Shown in pieces: positions 14,738 to 22,792 of a stretch of 64,000 nucleotides of DNA. The translations under genes were made by a program, and so were the position numbers. This DNA is from Sinorhizobium garamanticum. Lineage in GTDB: Bacteria; Pseudomonadota; Alphaproteobacteria; Rhizobiales; Rhizobiaceae. The notes beneath the pieces were generated by a model, which was not told the DNA's origin, did not search any database, and saw only the letters and a list, made by a program, of their open reading frames with translations. The stretch is from NCBI RefSeq assembly GCF_029892065.1, contig NZ_CP120373.1, positions 3,169,001 to 3,233,000 of the forward strand, read 5' to 3'. Positions within the stretch are counted from its first letter, which is position 1, and each line of letters opens with the position of its first letter.

Positions 14738-14860
14738 ATGCGTTTGATTTTGATAGTTATAGTTCTTTCGGTCATCAGCATACTTGCCTTCAAGTACGCC
14801 GATAATTCACTGGGAAATGCACCTATCGCGGCCACGGCCGAAGAACTCTCCGAAGATTAG
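14738..14860 (+). CDS. Small single-span membrane protein, 40 residues
   Basis: ATG at 14738 to TAG at 14858-14860. The first 18 residues (MRLILIVIVLSVISILAF) form one hydrophobic helix; a short polar tail ends EELSED. Codons are AT-richer than in neighbouring genes. The upstream ggtaag is a weak ribosome site. The helix-plus-acidic-tail design is common among real bacterial micropeptides, but without homology this remains a prediction. Confidence 0.45.
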   Translation: MRLILIVIVLSVISILAFKYADNSLGNAPIAATAEELSED

Positions 14861-14937
14861 AGCGGATGAGCGAAAGGGTGTTTTCCACCCGCATCCCGCC
14901 CGGCGCGGCGCGGGTTCTGACATCAGGCGCACATCCG

Positions 14938-14961
14938 AAAGCCGGCTGCGCCGGCCGGCTT
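14938..14961 (-). terminator. GC hairpin at the end of the Lrp gene
   Basis: aagccgg (14939-14945) pairs with ccggctt (14955-14961), overlapping the stop codon of the minus-strand Lrp gene. On that strand it is followed by a short ttt. Confidence 0.4.
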
Positions 14962-15490
14962 ATTCTTGGCCTTTCACTAGGGTCGGCCATTCCGCCGTCG
15001 TGCCCGGCTGCACGGGCCGCTCCAGATAGGTGGAAAGCACGACATAGCTGCGGGTCGCCTTGACGCCGGGCGTGTCGTAGAGGCGCGCCAGCAGCCCCTC
15101 GAGCGCATGGGTGCTCTCGGTGCGAACCTTGAGCAGCATGCAGGTGTCGCCGGCGACCGTGTGGATCTCCTCGACTTCAGGATGCTGCTCGATCGAAAGC
15201 AGCGCCGGTGTCTTGCCCCAGCCGGTCGTGTCGACATGGACGAAGGCAAGCAGCGTCTTGCCCACCGCCTCGGGATCGACCAGCGCCGCCACGCGGCGGA
15301 TTGCGCCCGAGCGCCTGAGGCGCTTCACGCGCTCGTGCGCGGCCGGCGGCGAAAGGCCGACGCGTTCGCCGAGTTCGGCGTAGCTCGTGGTGGCGTCCTC
15401 GACTAGAACGCCTAACAGCTTTCGGTCCATCGCGTCGAGTTCACGGTCGGCGGGGCGCTTCCGCCGAATATCATCTGTATTTTGATCCAT
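14960..15490 (-). CDS. Lrp/AsnC-family regulator
   Basis: 176 residues. N-terminal winged HTH at about residues 20-70 (LDAMDRKLLGVLVEDATTSY, then LGERVGLSPPAAHERVKRLR). C-terminal RAM/ACT-type domain contains LAFVHVDTTGWGKTPALL and EEIHTVAGDTCMLLKVRT. It would bind an amino acid and oligomerise. The start at 15490 has agaggcg upstream. It is divergent from an MFS transporter whose start is 48 bp away, with a perfect dyad between them. This organisation points to amino-acid-responsive control of an exporter. Confidence 0.9.
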   Translation of the reverse strand: MDQNTDDIRRKRPADRELDAMDRKLLGVLVEDATTSYAELGERVGLSPPAAHERVKRLRRSGAIRRVAALVDPEAVGKTLLAFVHVDTTGWGKTPALLSIEQHPEVEEIHTVAGDTCMLLKVRTESTHALEGLLARLYDTPGVKATRSYVVLSTYLERPVQPGTTAEWPTLVKGQE

Positions 15491-15507
15491 TCCGAAATCG
15501 CCTCTTG

Positions 15508-15528
15508 TTGCAGAATGTGGTTCTGCAA
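15508..15528. promoter_or_regulatory. Lrp/AsnC-type operator
   Basis: ttgcagaa-tgtgg-ttctgcaa: perfect 8-bp arms with a 5-base spacer, centred between the Lrp start (15490) and the MFS start (15539). Lrp-type proteins bind 15-21 bp dyads of this form. Confidence 0.7.
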
Positions 15529-15538
15529 TTATGCAGGA

Positions 15539-16738
15539 ATGACGAACATCAATCAATCCATTCCAGGCCTATCCGCGGAGAGGGCGCGCATCCCGCCCTT
15601 CGCCTTCGTGCTCACCACGTGCATTGGCGTCATCGGCTCCAACTCGCTGGCGCTCGGTCCGATCGCGCCGGAAGTGGCGCGGAGCCTCGGCGCGGACGTT
15701 CCTACCGTGATGACGGCCTCGGGCGCCTTCGGTCTTGGCACCGCGGCGAGCGCCGTCTTCCTTGGCCGCCTCATCGACCGCCATGGCCCGCGCCGCATGC
15801 TAGCGGCGGCGCTCATCCTCCTTGCCGCCGGGCTTGGCGGCAGCGCGGCCGCGCCGGCGCTGCCGCTGTTGGTCGCTTTCCAGCTCATCGTCGGCATCGC
15901 CGCAGGCATCGCGCTTCCCTCCATCTATACGCTGGCCTCGATCATCGCGCCGGCCGGGCGCGAGAGCGAGACGATCGGCCTGGTGCTGACCGGCTGGACG
16001 CTCAGCATGGTGGCCGGCGTGCCACTGTCGGCCGCCATCGCCGATTTCGCCGGGTGGCGGACGGTCTATGTCGTCGTCGCCACCGCAACTCTTGTCGCGT
16101 GCGCTGCCGTCCGGCTCGTCGCGGGCACGGAGGATTCCGGGCGCAGGCAGGTTGGCGGGGGCAGGGCGACATCGCCGCTCGCGGCGCTCGGCGTTCGCGG
16201 CGTCGCGCCGCTTCTTTCCGCCTGCGCGGCGTTCATGGCGGCCTTCTATGGCGTCTACGCCTATATCGGCGACCATCTCCATGCCGCACTCGGCCTGCCT
16301 GTCAGCGCCAACGGCCTCGTTGCGGTCTCCTACGGCTTCGGCTTCGGCGGCGCGGCCTTTCTCGATCGGCTGATCGATCGCTTCGGTGCGGGCAGGTTGC
16401 TGCCGTTTATTTTCCTCGCCGTCACCGGCGTCTATGTTGCGATGGCGGCGGCGAGCGGCTCCTATGTTGCGATCCTGGCGGTGGTGTTTCTCTGGGGGCT
16501 CGCCAACCACTTCGGGCTCAACGTGCTCATCATGCGGCTGACCGCGCTCGATCCCGCAAGACGCGGCGCCATCATGGGGCTCAACAGCGGCGTCACCTAT
16601 CTCGCCCTCTTCGCCGGCACGGTCGGCTTCGGCGCGGCCTATGCCGGAAGCGGCTTCTTCATCCTGCCGCTGGCGGCGGCGGGGCTGATGCTCGCGGCGG
16701 CTTTGTTCGCGGCACGGGCTCTAGTGGTGAAAGCCTGA
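15539..16738 (+). CDS. MFS transporter under Lrp control
   Basis: 399 residues and 12 predicted membrane helices. The MFS loop 2-3 motif appears as FLGRLIDRHGPRRML. The protein is Ala/Gly-rich, like AraJ/CynX-type efflux carriers. It exports or imports a small molecule across the inner membrane; the divergent Lrp gene suggests an amino acid or derivative. I chose the ATG at 15539, which follows cagga closely; an upstream in-frame ATG at 15482 would overlap the Lrp gene. The 258 bp after the stop hold no recognisable gene. Confidence 0.85.
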   Translation: MTNINQSIPGLSAERARIPPFAFVLTTCIGVIGSNSLALGPIAPEVARSLGADVPTVMTASGAFGLGTAASAVFLGRLIDRHGPRRMLAAALILLAAGLGGSAAAPALPLLVAFQLIVGIAAGIALPSIYTLASIIAPAGRESETIGLVLTGWTLSMVAGVPLSAAIADFAGWRTVYVVVATATLVACAAVRLVAGTEDSGRRQVGGGRATSPLAALGVRGVAPLLSACAAFMAAFYGVYAYIGDHLHAALGLPVSANGLVAVSYGFGFGGAAFLDRLIDRFGAGRLLPFIFLAVTGVYVAMAAASGSYVAILAVVFLWGLANHFGLNVLIMRLTALDPARRGAIMGLNSGVTYLALFAGTVGFGAAYAGSGFFILPLAAAGLMLAAALFAARALVVKA

Positions 16739-16996
16739 CGCTTGGTACCCGACGCGTGGGGCAGCTCAAGGGTGGAGAGCGGTCGTCCAACTGGTCTTGG
16801 GCCCCTGGATCCGAGGCGTTCTCAGAACAACTATCATGCATAGAGCCGTCAGGCGTCGCTCTGTCGTAAGTCGGCCGCGCTTTTGCCGACGAGTCGCTTA
16901 ACGAGGAGAGCTGCTGGCAGGATTTCTTGCGCTCATTGTCGAATCGCGGTCGCTACCTGCGACTATCTATCATCGACGGCACCATGGAGAAACCGG

Positions 16997-17344
16997 ATGC
17001 GGTACCTTTGTCTCTTCTACATCGATCAAAACCTTGCTGACGCCGCCAGCAAGGAGGAATGGGCCGAGATCGACCGGGAATCCCTAGCTTCCAATGAAGA
17101 GCTCAAGCGATCAGGCCACTATCTCGCCTCCAACGCTCTTGCCGATCCAAAGACCGCAAAGACATTGCGCGTCCGTGCCGGCAAGGCGAGTTGGACCGAC
17201 GGGCCCTTCTCAGAGACCAAGGAGCATCTGGGTGGCTTCCTGCTCATCGAAGCGAAGAACCTTGCGGAGGCGATGGAGATCGCGGAGCGGGACTCGCTCG
17301 CTCGGATGGGGGCGATCGAGGTGCGGGAGACGGCCGGTTTCTAA
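16997..17344 (+). CDS. YciI/YCII-related protein (DGPF family)
   Basis: 115 residues. The diagnostic segment is SWTDGPFSETKEHLGGFLLI, the DGPF motif of YCII-related proteins, followed by LAEAMEIAERD. Members have a ferredoxin-like fold with a putative His/Asp active site and are often encoded with ECF sigma factors, which are absent here. The opening MRYLCLFYID is typical. The start at 16997 follows ggagaaacc. Function unknown. Confidence 0.85.
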   Translation: MRYLCLFYIDQNLADAASKEEWAEIDRESLASNEELKRSGHYLASNALADPKTAKTLRVRAGKASWTDGPFSETKEHLGGFLLIEAKNLAEAMEIAERDSLARMGAIEVRETAGF

Positions 17345-17602
17345 CTTCGAAATGCCCCGGCTACTACCACCGGCCGTAAACGTCCGCTTTCCGAGACGCC
17401 AATAGGCGGCCGGAATGGCCGCTCTGGGTCGGTTCGTGCGGCATCCGCGGCGCCATTTATCGATCAAGTAAAATTCTGCAATGACGATCCCGTTACTTCC
17501 GAGATTCCGCTCGCTGGAGAGTAGGCGGTTTTTGATCAGCTATTTTCGTGTTAGAGTGCTGCAAAAATTTGGGGGCCATGTGTTGAAACGGGAGGAAGAA
17601 AC

Positions 17603-18928
17603 ATGGCTGTCCAGGTCCCGACGGATTTCCGCCGCGTGATTGTTGCCGCGTCGGTGGGAAACATCATTGAATGGTATGACTTCTATATTTTCGGGAGCTT
17701 GGCCGCGGTGCTGTCGGTCAAGTTCTTCGAGCCATCGCATCCGGTCGCAGCGCTCCTGAGCACGATTGCGCTGTTTACCGCAGGCTTCCTGATCCGTCCG
17801 CTCGGAGCGTTTCTCTTCGGCTGGATGGGTGACAGGGTCGGCCGCAAATACACGTTCCTGATCACGTTGAGCGGCATGGGGCTCGGCACCGGTGCCATCG
17901 GCCTGATCCCTACCTATGACGCGATCGGCCTGACCGCCGCGTTCCTGCTCTTCGGCCTCAGGATGATCCAGGGTCTGTGCCTCGGCGGCGAGTATGGCGG
18001 CGCCATCACCTATGTGGCCGAGCATGTGCCCGATGAACGCCGCGGCTACTACACCGGCTGGCTCCAGACCTCTCCGACGCTCGGGATCGTCGTGTCGCTG
18101 GCCGTGGTCATCGCCACGCGCACCTATTTCGGCAATGAAGTCTTCGAGGCGTGGGCTTGGCGCGTGCCGTTCCTGGTGTCGTTCCTGCTGGTTGCCATCG
18201 CCATCTACATCAGGCTCCAGCTCCAGGAGACACCGATTTTCCAGGAGATCAAGGCCAAGGGGCAGATGACCCAGAACCCGTGGAGGGAAGCCTTCCTCAG
18301 TTCCAACATCAAATATGTCGGGATCGCCACCATCGTGCTGATCGGGCAGGGGGTGGTCTGGTACAGCGGCCAGTTCTGGGCACTGTATTTCCTGCAGCAG
18401 GTTTCCAAGGTGGACGCGCTGAGCTCGTCCTACATCGTCGGCGCAGCGCTGCTGATCGCAACGCCCAGCCTGATCTTCTTCGGGTGGCTCTCCGACATCA
18501 TCGGCCGCAAGCCGGTGATCCTTGGAGGTATGTTGCTCGCCGCGATCACCTACTATCCGCTATATCTGTGGCTCGGAATGGTGACGCAGCCCGACAACAT
18601 CAACTATCCGATCGCGATCTTCATCATCTTCATCCTCGTCTGCTACGTCGGGATGGTCTATGGGCCGGTCGGGGCATTCCTGGCGGAATATTTCCCCGGC
18701 AGGATCCGCTACACATCGGTGTCGGTTCCCTATCACATCGGCAACGGCTGGGGCGGCGGGCTGGTGCCCTTCGTCACCTCGGCGGCCTTCGCGGCCACAG
18801 GCAGCATCGGCTACGCGCTGATCTACCCGATCGTCGTTCCCGCCGTATGCTTCGTGCTCGCGCTGATCCTGATGCCCGAGACGCGCCAGGTCAGCATATG
18901 GCAGCCGGCTGAGCCCAAGGTAGGGTGA
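17603..18928 (+). CDS. MHS-family MFS symporter
   Basis: 441 residues and 12 membrane helices. The opening ASVGNIIEWYDFYIFGSLAA is the signature of the metabolite:H+ symporter group (ShiA, KgtP, ProP). The loop motif GWMGDRVGRKYTFLITL and the later FGWLSDIIGRKPVIL are present. It imports an organic acid, osmolyte or aromatic acid with protons; the substrate is not predictable. The start follows gggagg with 8-base spacing. It is monocistronic, with palindrome A and repeat M3 downstream. Confidence 0.9.
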   Translation: MAVQVPTDFRRVIVAASVGNIIEWYDFYIFGSLAAVLSVKFFEPSHPVAALLSTIALFTAGFLIRPLGAFLFGWMGDRVGRKYTFLITLSGMGLGTGAIGLIPTYDAIGLTAAFLLFGLRMIQGLCLGGEYGGAITYVAEHVPDERRGYYTGWLQTSPTLGIVVSLAVVIATRTYFGNEVFEAWAWRVPFLVSFLLVAIAIYIRLQLQETPIFQEIKAKGQMTQNPWREAFLSSNIKYVGIATIVLIGQGVVWYSGQFWALYFLQQVSKVDALSSSYIVGAALLIATPSLIFFGWLSDIIGRKPVILGGMLLAAITYYPLYLWLGMVTQPDNINYPIAIFIIFILVCYVGMVYGPVGAFLAEYFPGRIRYTSVSVPYHIGNGWGGGLVPFVTSAAFAATGSIGYALIYPIVVPAVCFVLALILMPETRQVSIWQPAEPKVG

Positions 18929-18949
18929 AGTCGCCCACATGCGGTGATG

Positions 18950-18984
18950 CCAGCGCCGTGCGTCTGAGAAGACGCGCGGCGCTG
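18950..18984. repeat. RIME palindrome A, short form
   Basis: cagcgccgtgcgtctgagaagacgcgcggcgctg, 22 bp after the MHS transporter stop. It may act as that gene's terminator. Confidence 0.65.
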
Positions 18985-19012
18985 TTGATGTGGGGTGAGA
19001 ACTGCCGGGGCG

Positions 19013-19218
19013 CCACCCCCCTCTGCCCTGCCGGGCATCTCCCCCACAAGGGGGGAGATCGGAAAGTGGCGATGTCCCGCTTAACTAAAGACCCTTTGCG
19101 CGCTGTTTTGAATTGGGCGACTTCGGCATTTGCGCGTTTGCTGTCGGGCAAGGCCAGCGCTTCTGGCCAATCTCCCCCCTTGTGGGGGAGATGCCCGGCA
19201 GGGCAGAGGGGGGTGCCC
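19013..19218. repeat. Inverted-arm repeat M3, copy C
   Basis: Arms at 19013-19060 and 19170-19218 are inverted copies over about 46 bp. The ~110-bp core shares only the gaaagtggcgatg segment with the other cores and includes a scrambled gacccttt-gcgcgc stretch from a RIME element. This copy is intact at the point where the IS entered copies at 429 and 8557. Confidence 0.8.
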
Positions 19219-19244
19219 ACACCGCTTCCCAAATTTCAGTCGCT

Positions 19245-19291
19245 GCAGCCTTTGAATTGCTGCATGTTTTATATTTAAGCAAACATGCAAC
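19245..19291. repeat. RIME palindrome B, short form
   Basis: gcctttgaattgctgcatgt then a shortened stem and aaacatgc. It precedes the methyltransferase gene. Confidence 0.6.
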
Positions 19292-19307
19292 TGCCGGGGA
19301 GGGAATG

Positions 19308-19919
19308 ATGGGTATCTACCGCGACGTCGTCCTGCCGAAACTCTGCGATTGTTCCATGCGCAACGAGCGCCTGCTTCCCTATCGCGAGCGGGTGATCGGC
19401 GCGGCGGAGGGGCGCGTGCTTGAGATCGGCTGCGGATCCGGTCTCAACCTGCCGCACTACCGCCCGGCGGTCCGGGAAATTCTGGCGCTCGAGCCTTCGC
19501 CGACCCTCGTGGCCATGGCGCGTCGCGTGCCGCATTCCGCGATCCCGGTCAACTTCTTCGAGGCCGACGCCGAGGCGATCCCGCTCGATGACGGGAGCGT
19601 CGACACGGTGGTGACGACCTGGACCCTGTGCACCATCCCCGGCGCGGCCACAGCGCTTTCGGAAATGCGCCGCGTGCTCAGGTCCGGGGGCAGGCTGCTG
19701 TTCGTCGAGCATGGGCTCTCACCGGACCGCGGCGTGCGCTGGTGCCAGGATTGCCTCAACCCGATCTGGCGGCGCATCAGCGGCGGCTGCAATCTCAACC
19801 GTCCGATCCGGTCGATGATCGAGGAGGGCGGCTTTCGGGTCGACCGGGTCGAGACCGGCTATATGCGCGGGCCGAAACCGATGACCTACATGTACGAAGG
19901 CAGCGCCCGGCCTAAGTGA
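19308..19919 (+). CDS. Class I SAM-dependent methyltransferase
   Basis: 203 residues. Motif I is VLEIGCGSGLNLPHY, with ALEPSPTLVAMARR (motif II) and MRRVLRSGGRLLFVEHG (post-motif III). The C-terminal half has CNLNRPIRSMIEEGGFRV, placing it with the small UbiE/phosphatidylethanolamine-methyltransferase-like group that acts on lipids or small thiols. The substrate is unknown. Two adjacent ATGs exist; I chose 19308 for its spacing to gggagg. It is isolated from other metabolic genes. Confidence 0.85.
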   Translation: MGIYRDVVLPKLCDCSMRNERLLPYRERVIGAAEGRVLEIGCGSGLNLPHYRPAVREILALEPSPTLVAMARRVPHSAIPVNFFEADAEAIPLDDGSVDTVVTTWTLCTIPGAATALSEMRRVLRSGGRLLFVEHGLSPDRGVRWCQDCLNPIWRRISGGCNLNRPIRSMIEEGGFRVDRVETGYMRGPKPMTYMYEGSARPK

Positions 19920-20077
19920 CTGGTCTCCCCGCGGGGGGTGCCACATGCCCCATGCGGGCTTCGGGCGAAATCCAGACGAACAAGCTTTGTCATAAACTAT
20001 TTACTTATCGATTGAACCTCGCAGCAACATCTCTCAGCTAATAATAGCTCTTTCAAAGGTGTGCTTGGGGCGCTGGG

Positions 20078-20443
20078 ATGTCGATATCACTTTATATACT
20101 GGCCGGTATTGCCATGATTATTGCCAAGGGACGGCAGGTGCACAGGCTGCTTCGCAGCGGCAGCTACAACTGGAAAAGCGCCGGCGTCATTTTCCTCGCT
20201 TGGTCGGCAATGACCGTGCCATTTATTGTTTCGGCTTGTGACGAGGTTGTCTGCCAATGGAGCCTGAAGCTTGGCTGGTGGGCCGACCTGCTTCGTCAGG
20301 TGTCGCCCTTCGACAGACTTGATGCCGGCATGACGGTCACCGTGGTGCTGCTCACCTATATGGTGCTGACGATCTACTTTCTCGGCCATTGCCTTGGTTG
20401 GGTGCTCTTTGGAACCAAGAGGCTGCTTCGGTTCGCGGTGTAG
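20078..20443 (+). CDS. Hypothetical membrane protein
   Basis: 121 residues with about four hydrophobic segments: LYILAGIAMIIA, SAGVIFLAWSAMTVPFIV, and two overlapping near the C-terminus (VTVVLLTYMVLTIYFLGHCLG and WVLFGTKRLLRF). I do not recognise a family. The codon use is less GC-rich than its neighbours, and the DNA upstream (19980-20060) is AT-rich and may hold the promoter. The ribosome site (gctggg) is weak. Confidence 0.55.
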   Translation: MSISLYILAGIAMIIAKGRQVHRLLRSGSYNWKSAGVIFLAWSAMTVPFIVSACDEVVCQWSLKLGWWADLLRQVSPFDRLDAGMTVTVVLLTYMVLTIYFLGHCLGWVLFGTKRLLRFAV

Positions 20444-20498
20444 TCAGCACGGAGACTCAGCCGGCGCAATATGCCGGAACGGTCGCAAGGACTGGAAC

Positions 20499-20711
20499 CT
20501 ATTCGCAGCATCGAAGCTGCTGTTGTACCGGCGGGCACTTCACCGAACCGAACGAACAGAACACGCAGCAGTCTCCGGGGCGGGGACGCAGCAGTGTCTT
20601 GCAGTTCACGCACTCATAATAGAACTGGCAGGCATCGGTCGGCATGGTCTCCTGCCGGGCGAAACCGCAATGCGGGCAGGTCAGCACGGATTCAAGAACG
20701 ATAGTTTTCAT
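20499..20711 (-). CDS. GDCCVxC-domain cysteine-rich protein
   Basis: 70 residues with ten cysteines. The motif GDCCVFCSFGSVKCPP gives the family its name; in some bacteria one Cys in it is replaced by selenocysteine. Two CxxC pairs (CPHC, CVNC) likely bind zinc or iron. It often lies near mercury or metal resistance genes, but none are adjacent here. The last residues end CCE. The start at 20711 is the Met of MKTIVLESVLTC. Role unknown, probably metal or thiol redox. Confidence 0.85.
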   Translation of the reverse strand: MKTIVLESVLTCPHCGFARQETMPTDACQFYYECVNCKTLLRPRPGDCCVFCSFGSVKCPPVQQQLRCCE

Positions 20712-20741
20712 CGCGGTAGTACTGGCTTCAATTCGCGCTCC

Positions 20742-20848
20742 CACAGCGCCACGCGTCTTTTCAGACGCGCAAAGCACGCTGTAGCACTTTGAATTGCTGC
20801 ATGTTTTTATCCTTAAATCGAGTGCGATTTAAGGAAATATGTAGCAGG
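20742..20848. repeat. RIME1-like element, full
   Basis: Palindrome A (gcgcgtctt-type, here acgcgtcttttcagacgcgc), linker gctgtagcactttgaattgctgcatg, and palindrome B (ccttaaatcgagtgcgatttaagg). It is followed 50 bp later by a second copy in the opposite direction. Confidence 0.8.
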
Positions 20849-20897
20849 ACTTGCAGCCTTCAGGCTACCTCAGCAAGGCGGATTGGCCGAACGGCGC

Positions 20898-20981
20898 TGC
20901 TGCATGTTTCCTTAAAAACATGCAGCAATTCAAGTGCTACAGCGTCCTTTGCGCGTCTAACAAGACGCGCGGCGCTGTAGG
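20898..20981. repeat. RIME1-like element, reversed copy
   Basis: gctgcatgtttccttaaaaacatgcagc is a deleted palindrome B (its inner half is lost), then caattcaagtgctacagcg and palindrome A gcgcgtctaacaagacgcgc. Together with 20742-20848 it forms a large imperfect inverted pair. Confidence 0.8.
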
Positions 20982-21021
20982 AAGCACCCCCAGAGCCGGC
21001 GGCGAGAACGCTAATTTCCGA

Positions 21022-21435
21022 TCAATCGTCGGGGATCGTCAGTTCCGTTTCGTCCGTATCCACGACGAAGACCGCCAGGATCTTGGCGTCTTCCGTATCG
21101 CTGGCGTTTGCGCTGACTTGATGATGATCGCCAGGAACTTCAGTCCAGTTTTCGCCTGTTTTGTAGATCTTGACCTCGCCGCCATTGACCTGGCTCTTGA
21201 TGCGCCCTTCGATCACCGTCGCGGAGATAAAGGCGCTCTTGGCATGCGTGTGCGAGGGGTTGTATCCACCGGGTCCGTATTCCACCAGGACGCCCCGCAT
21301 GCTCTTGCCCGGAACATGGGGCAGCTTGTGATCGAATATCGTTGTGACCTTGGCATTGTACGGCTCGTCGCCAGCGAGCGCAGGCGCGGCAGCAATCAAT
21401 GCCAAGGAAAAGGCAGCAGCAATGGCCCTGAACAT
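21022..21435 (-). CDS. Exported cupin protein
   Basis: 137 residues. Signal peptide MFRAIAAAFSLALIAAAPALA (1-21), cleavage after ALA. The mature protein is a single cupin barrel: GVLVEYGPGGYNPSHTHAKSA gives motif 1 with the metal-binding His pair, and WTEVPGDHHQVSANAS gives motif 2. A periplasmic small-molecule-binding or dioxygenase-like role is possible; the substrate is unknown. ggag-type ribosome site upstream. It stands alone. Confidence 0.83.
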   Translation of the reverse strand: MFRAIAAAFSLALIAAAPALAGDEPYNAKVTTIFDHKLPHVPGKSMRGVLVEYGPGGYNPSHTHAKSAFISATVIEGRIKSQVNGGEVKIYKTGENWTEVPGDHHQVSANASDTEDAKILAVFVVDTDETELTIPDD

Positions 21436-21561
21436 CAGGTTTCTCCTCTACGTGGTCGGAACCTGCTGCGATCTAATCCATGAATAGGCGGCTGGAGACT
21501 AGGTATACCTTGGTTTGTGGCGCGGGGGCGCATTGCAGCCACCTGCCATTGGCCGCATCGT

Positions 21562-22098
21562 CTACCGCTGCCGATGGCCATTGACCGTGTATCCGCGCAG
21601 TTCGTTGTAGCGCTTGACCTGATCCTCGTTCAGGATCCGCGCCATCTGCAGATGGGCTGCAAGATGAACGAAACGGAGGCTCGCCCGGCTCGCCTCGATC
21701 CGGCGAAGCAGCATTCGCAAGTGGTCCGGGTCGATCGAGCCATCGCGGAAGGCCGTGTCCAACGCCGCTTCACCGGCGAGCAGGTTTTTGCCCTCGACCA
21801 CGGCCTGGTTCCGCATCTCCTCGAAAATGCGTTCTACGGATCTCTCCTGGTCCGCCGTCAACGCCAGTTCTCGCTTCATCTTGAGCACATGCGACGGTCC
21901 CGGCACGCCGTTGAGCTCGGCCGGCTTCGCCAGTCCCCAGCCGCCGCCCGCCTTCAGCTCGGCGATGTCTTCCGCCGAGAGACTCTTGATCTCGCGCTGC
22001 TGCTCTCCGGCATAGGGGGACATATGGGCGTGTTCTCCCTCCGCCGCGGCGGGCAGGGGAAGAGCTACGGCAAGGAATGCAAGGATCAGGGATTTCAT
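21562..22098 (-). CDS. Spy/CpxP-like periplasmic protein
   Basis: 178 residues. Signal peptide MKSLILAFLAVALPLPAAAE. The helical mature part contains LKMKRELALTADQERSVERI, an LTxxQ-type repeat as in Spy, CpxP and CnrX/ZraP-like metal sensors or chaperones, and a second ARILNEDQVKRYNELRGY. The mature N-terminus is His/Met-containing (EGEHAHMSPYAG), which could bind metal. It is divergent from the Crp/Fnr gene and close to chrA, so it is probably part of the same metal or envelope-stress response. Confidence 0.75.
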   Translation of the reverse strand: MKSLILAFLAVALPLPAAAEGEHAHMSPYAGEQQREIKSLSAEDIAELKAGGGWGLAKPAELNGVPGPSHVLKMKRELALTADQERSVERIFEEMRNQAVVEGKNLLAGEAALDTAFRDGSIDPDHLRMLLRRIEASRASLRFVHLAAHLQMARILNEDQVKRYNELRGYTVNGHRQR

Positions 22099-22195
22099 GG
22101 CTTGCCCAGTCTTTCTTAGCGGTTGGAGCGGGATGCGGGCGGGAAAACCGCGCACACTTTTCCTCAAGGACCGAGCTTGCCATTCCACTGATATC

Positions 22196-22221
22196 TCCGA
22201 CATGATAGCTATCATGTCGGA
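22196..22221. promoter_or_regulatory. Perfect 26-bp palindrome at the start of the Crp/Fnr gene
   Basis: Thirteen bases (22196-22208, tccgacatgatag) are followed directly by their exact reverse complement. The palindrome covers both candidate ATG codons (22202 and 22214) of the regulator and sits between it and the divergent Spy-like gene. Its length and symmetry suit a dimer of a Crp/Fnr protein, most simply autoregulation. Confidence 0.7.
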
Positions 22222-22792
22222 AGCAATTATCAGCCAGCTTCGGTCGAGGGCCACGGCGCAGAAATCCTTCGAAAAGGGCGAACACTTGTTCAACCGGGAC
22301 GACCCGGTGGAAGTCATGTTCCTGGTCACGGACGGGAGCGTGCAGCTCGCGCGCTACCAGGCGGATGGGCAAATGGCGGTGCTGCAGCGCTCCGGACCGG
22401 GGACGGTGCTCGCCGAGGCCTCGGTGTTTTCGGAGCGGTATCATTGCGATGCCGTGGCAACCACGAAGACGCGCGCGTTCATCGTGCCGATTGCCGAGGT
22501 CCGACAGCTGCTGGACGATGATCCGGCCTTTGCGCGGGCGTGGACGATCCATCTTTCGCGCGAATTGCAGAGCGCGAGAAAAAGGGCCGAGATCGCCGCC
22601 CTGCGCACCGTCAGCGCCCGGCTCGACGCATGGATGACATGGAACGATGGCAGGTTGCCCGCCAAAGGCGACTGGAAAGCCCTGGCGGAAGAGATTGGCG
22701 TATCGCCGGAAGCGCTCTACCGGGAAATGTCGAGACGGCGCTCGCGCGACCGGCGGGCATCCACTGGAACGGGAACGATGATCGATGAATGA
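22214..22792 (+). CDS. Crp/Fnr-family regulator linked to chrA
   Basis: About 192 residues. The cyclic-nucleotide-binding-type beta barrel spans residues 20-120 (KGEHLFNRDDPVEVMFLVTD, then GPGTVLAEASVFSERYHCDA). The C-terminal helix-turn-helix is DWKALAEEIGVSPEALYREM. There is no Fnr-type Cys cluster, so it is not an iron-sulfur oxygen sensor. No ribosome site precedes either candidate start (22202 or 22214). It overlaps chrA by 8 bp, so the two are cotranscribed and coupled. Confidence 0.82.
   Translation: MSEAIISQLRSRATAQKSFEKGEHLFNRDDPVEVMFLVTDGSVQLARYQADGQMAVLQRSGPGTVLAEASVFSERYHCDAVATTKTRAFIVPIAEVRQLLDDDPAFARAWTIHLSRELQSARKRAEIAALRTVSARLDAWMTWNDGRLPAKGDWKALAEEIGVSPEALYREMSRRRSRDRRASTGTGTMIDE

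Noticed and set aside
20499..20711. Selenoprotein with in-frame UGA
   Set aside because: The GDCCVxC motif here is encoded with ordinary Cys codons and the frame has no internal stop.
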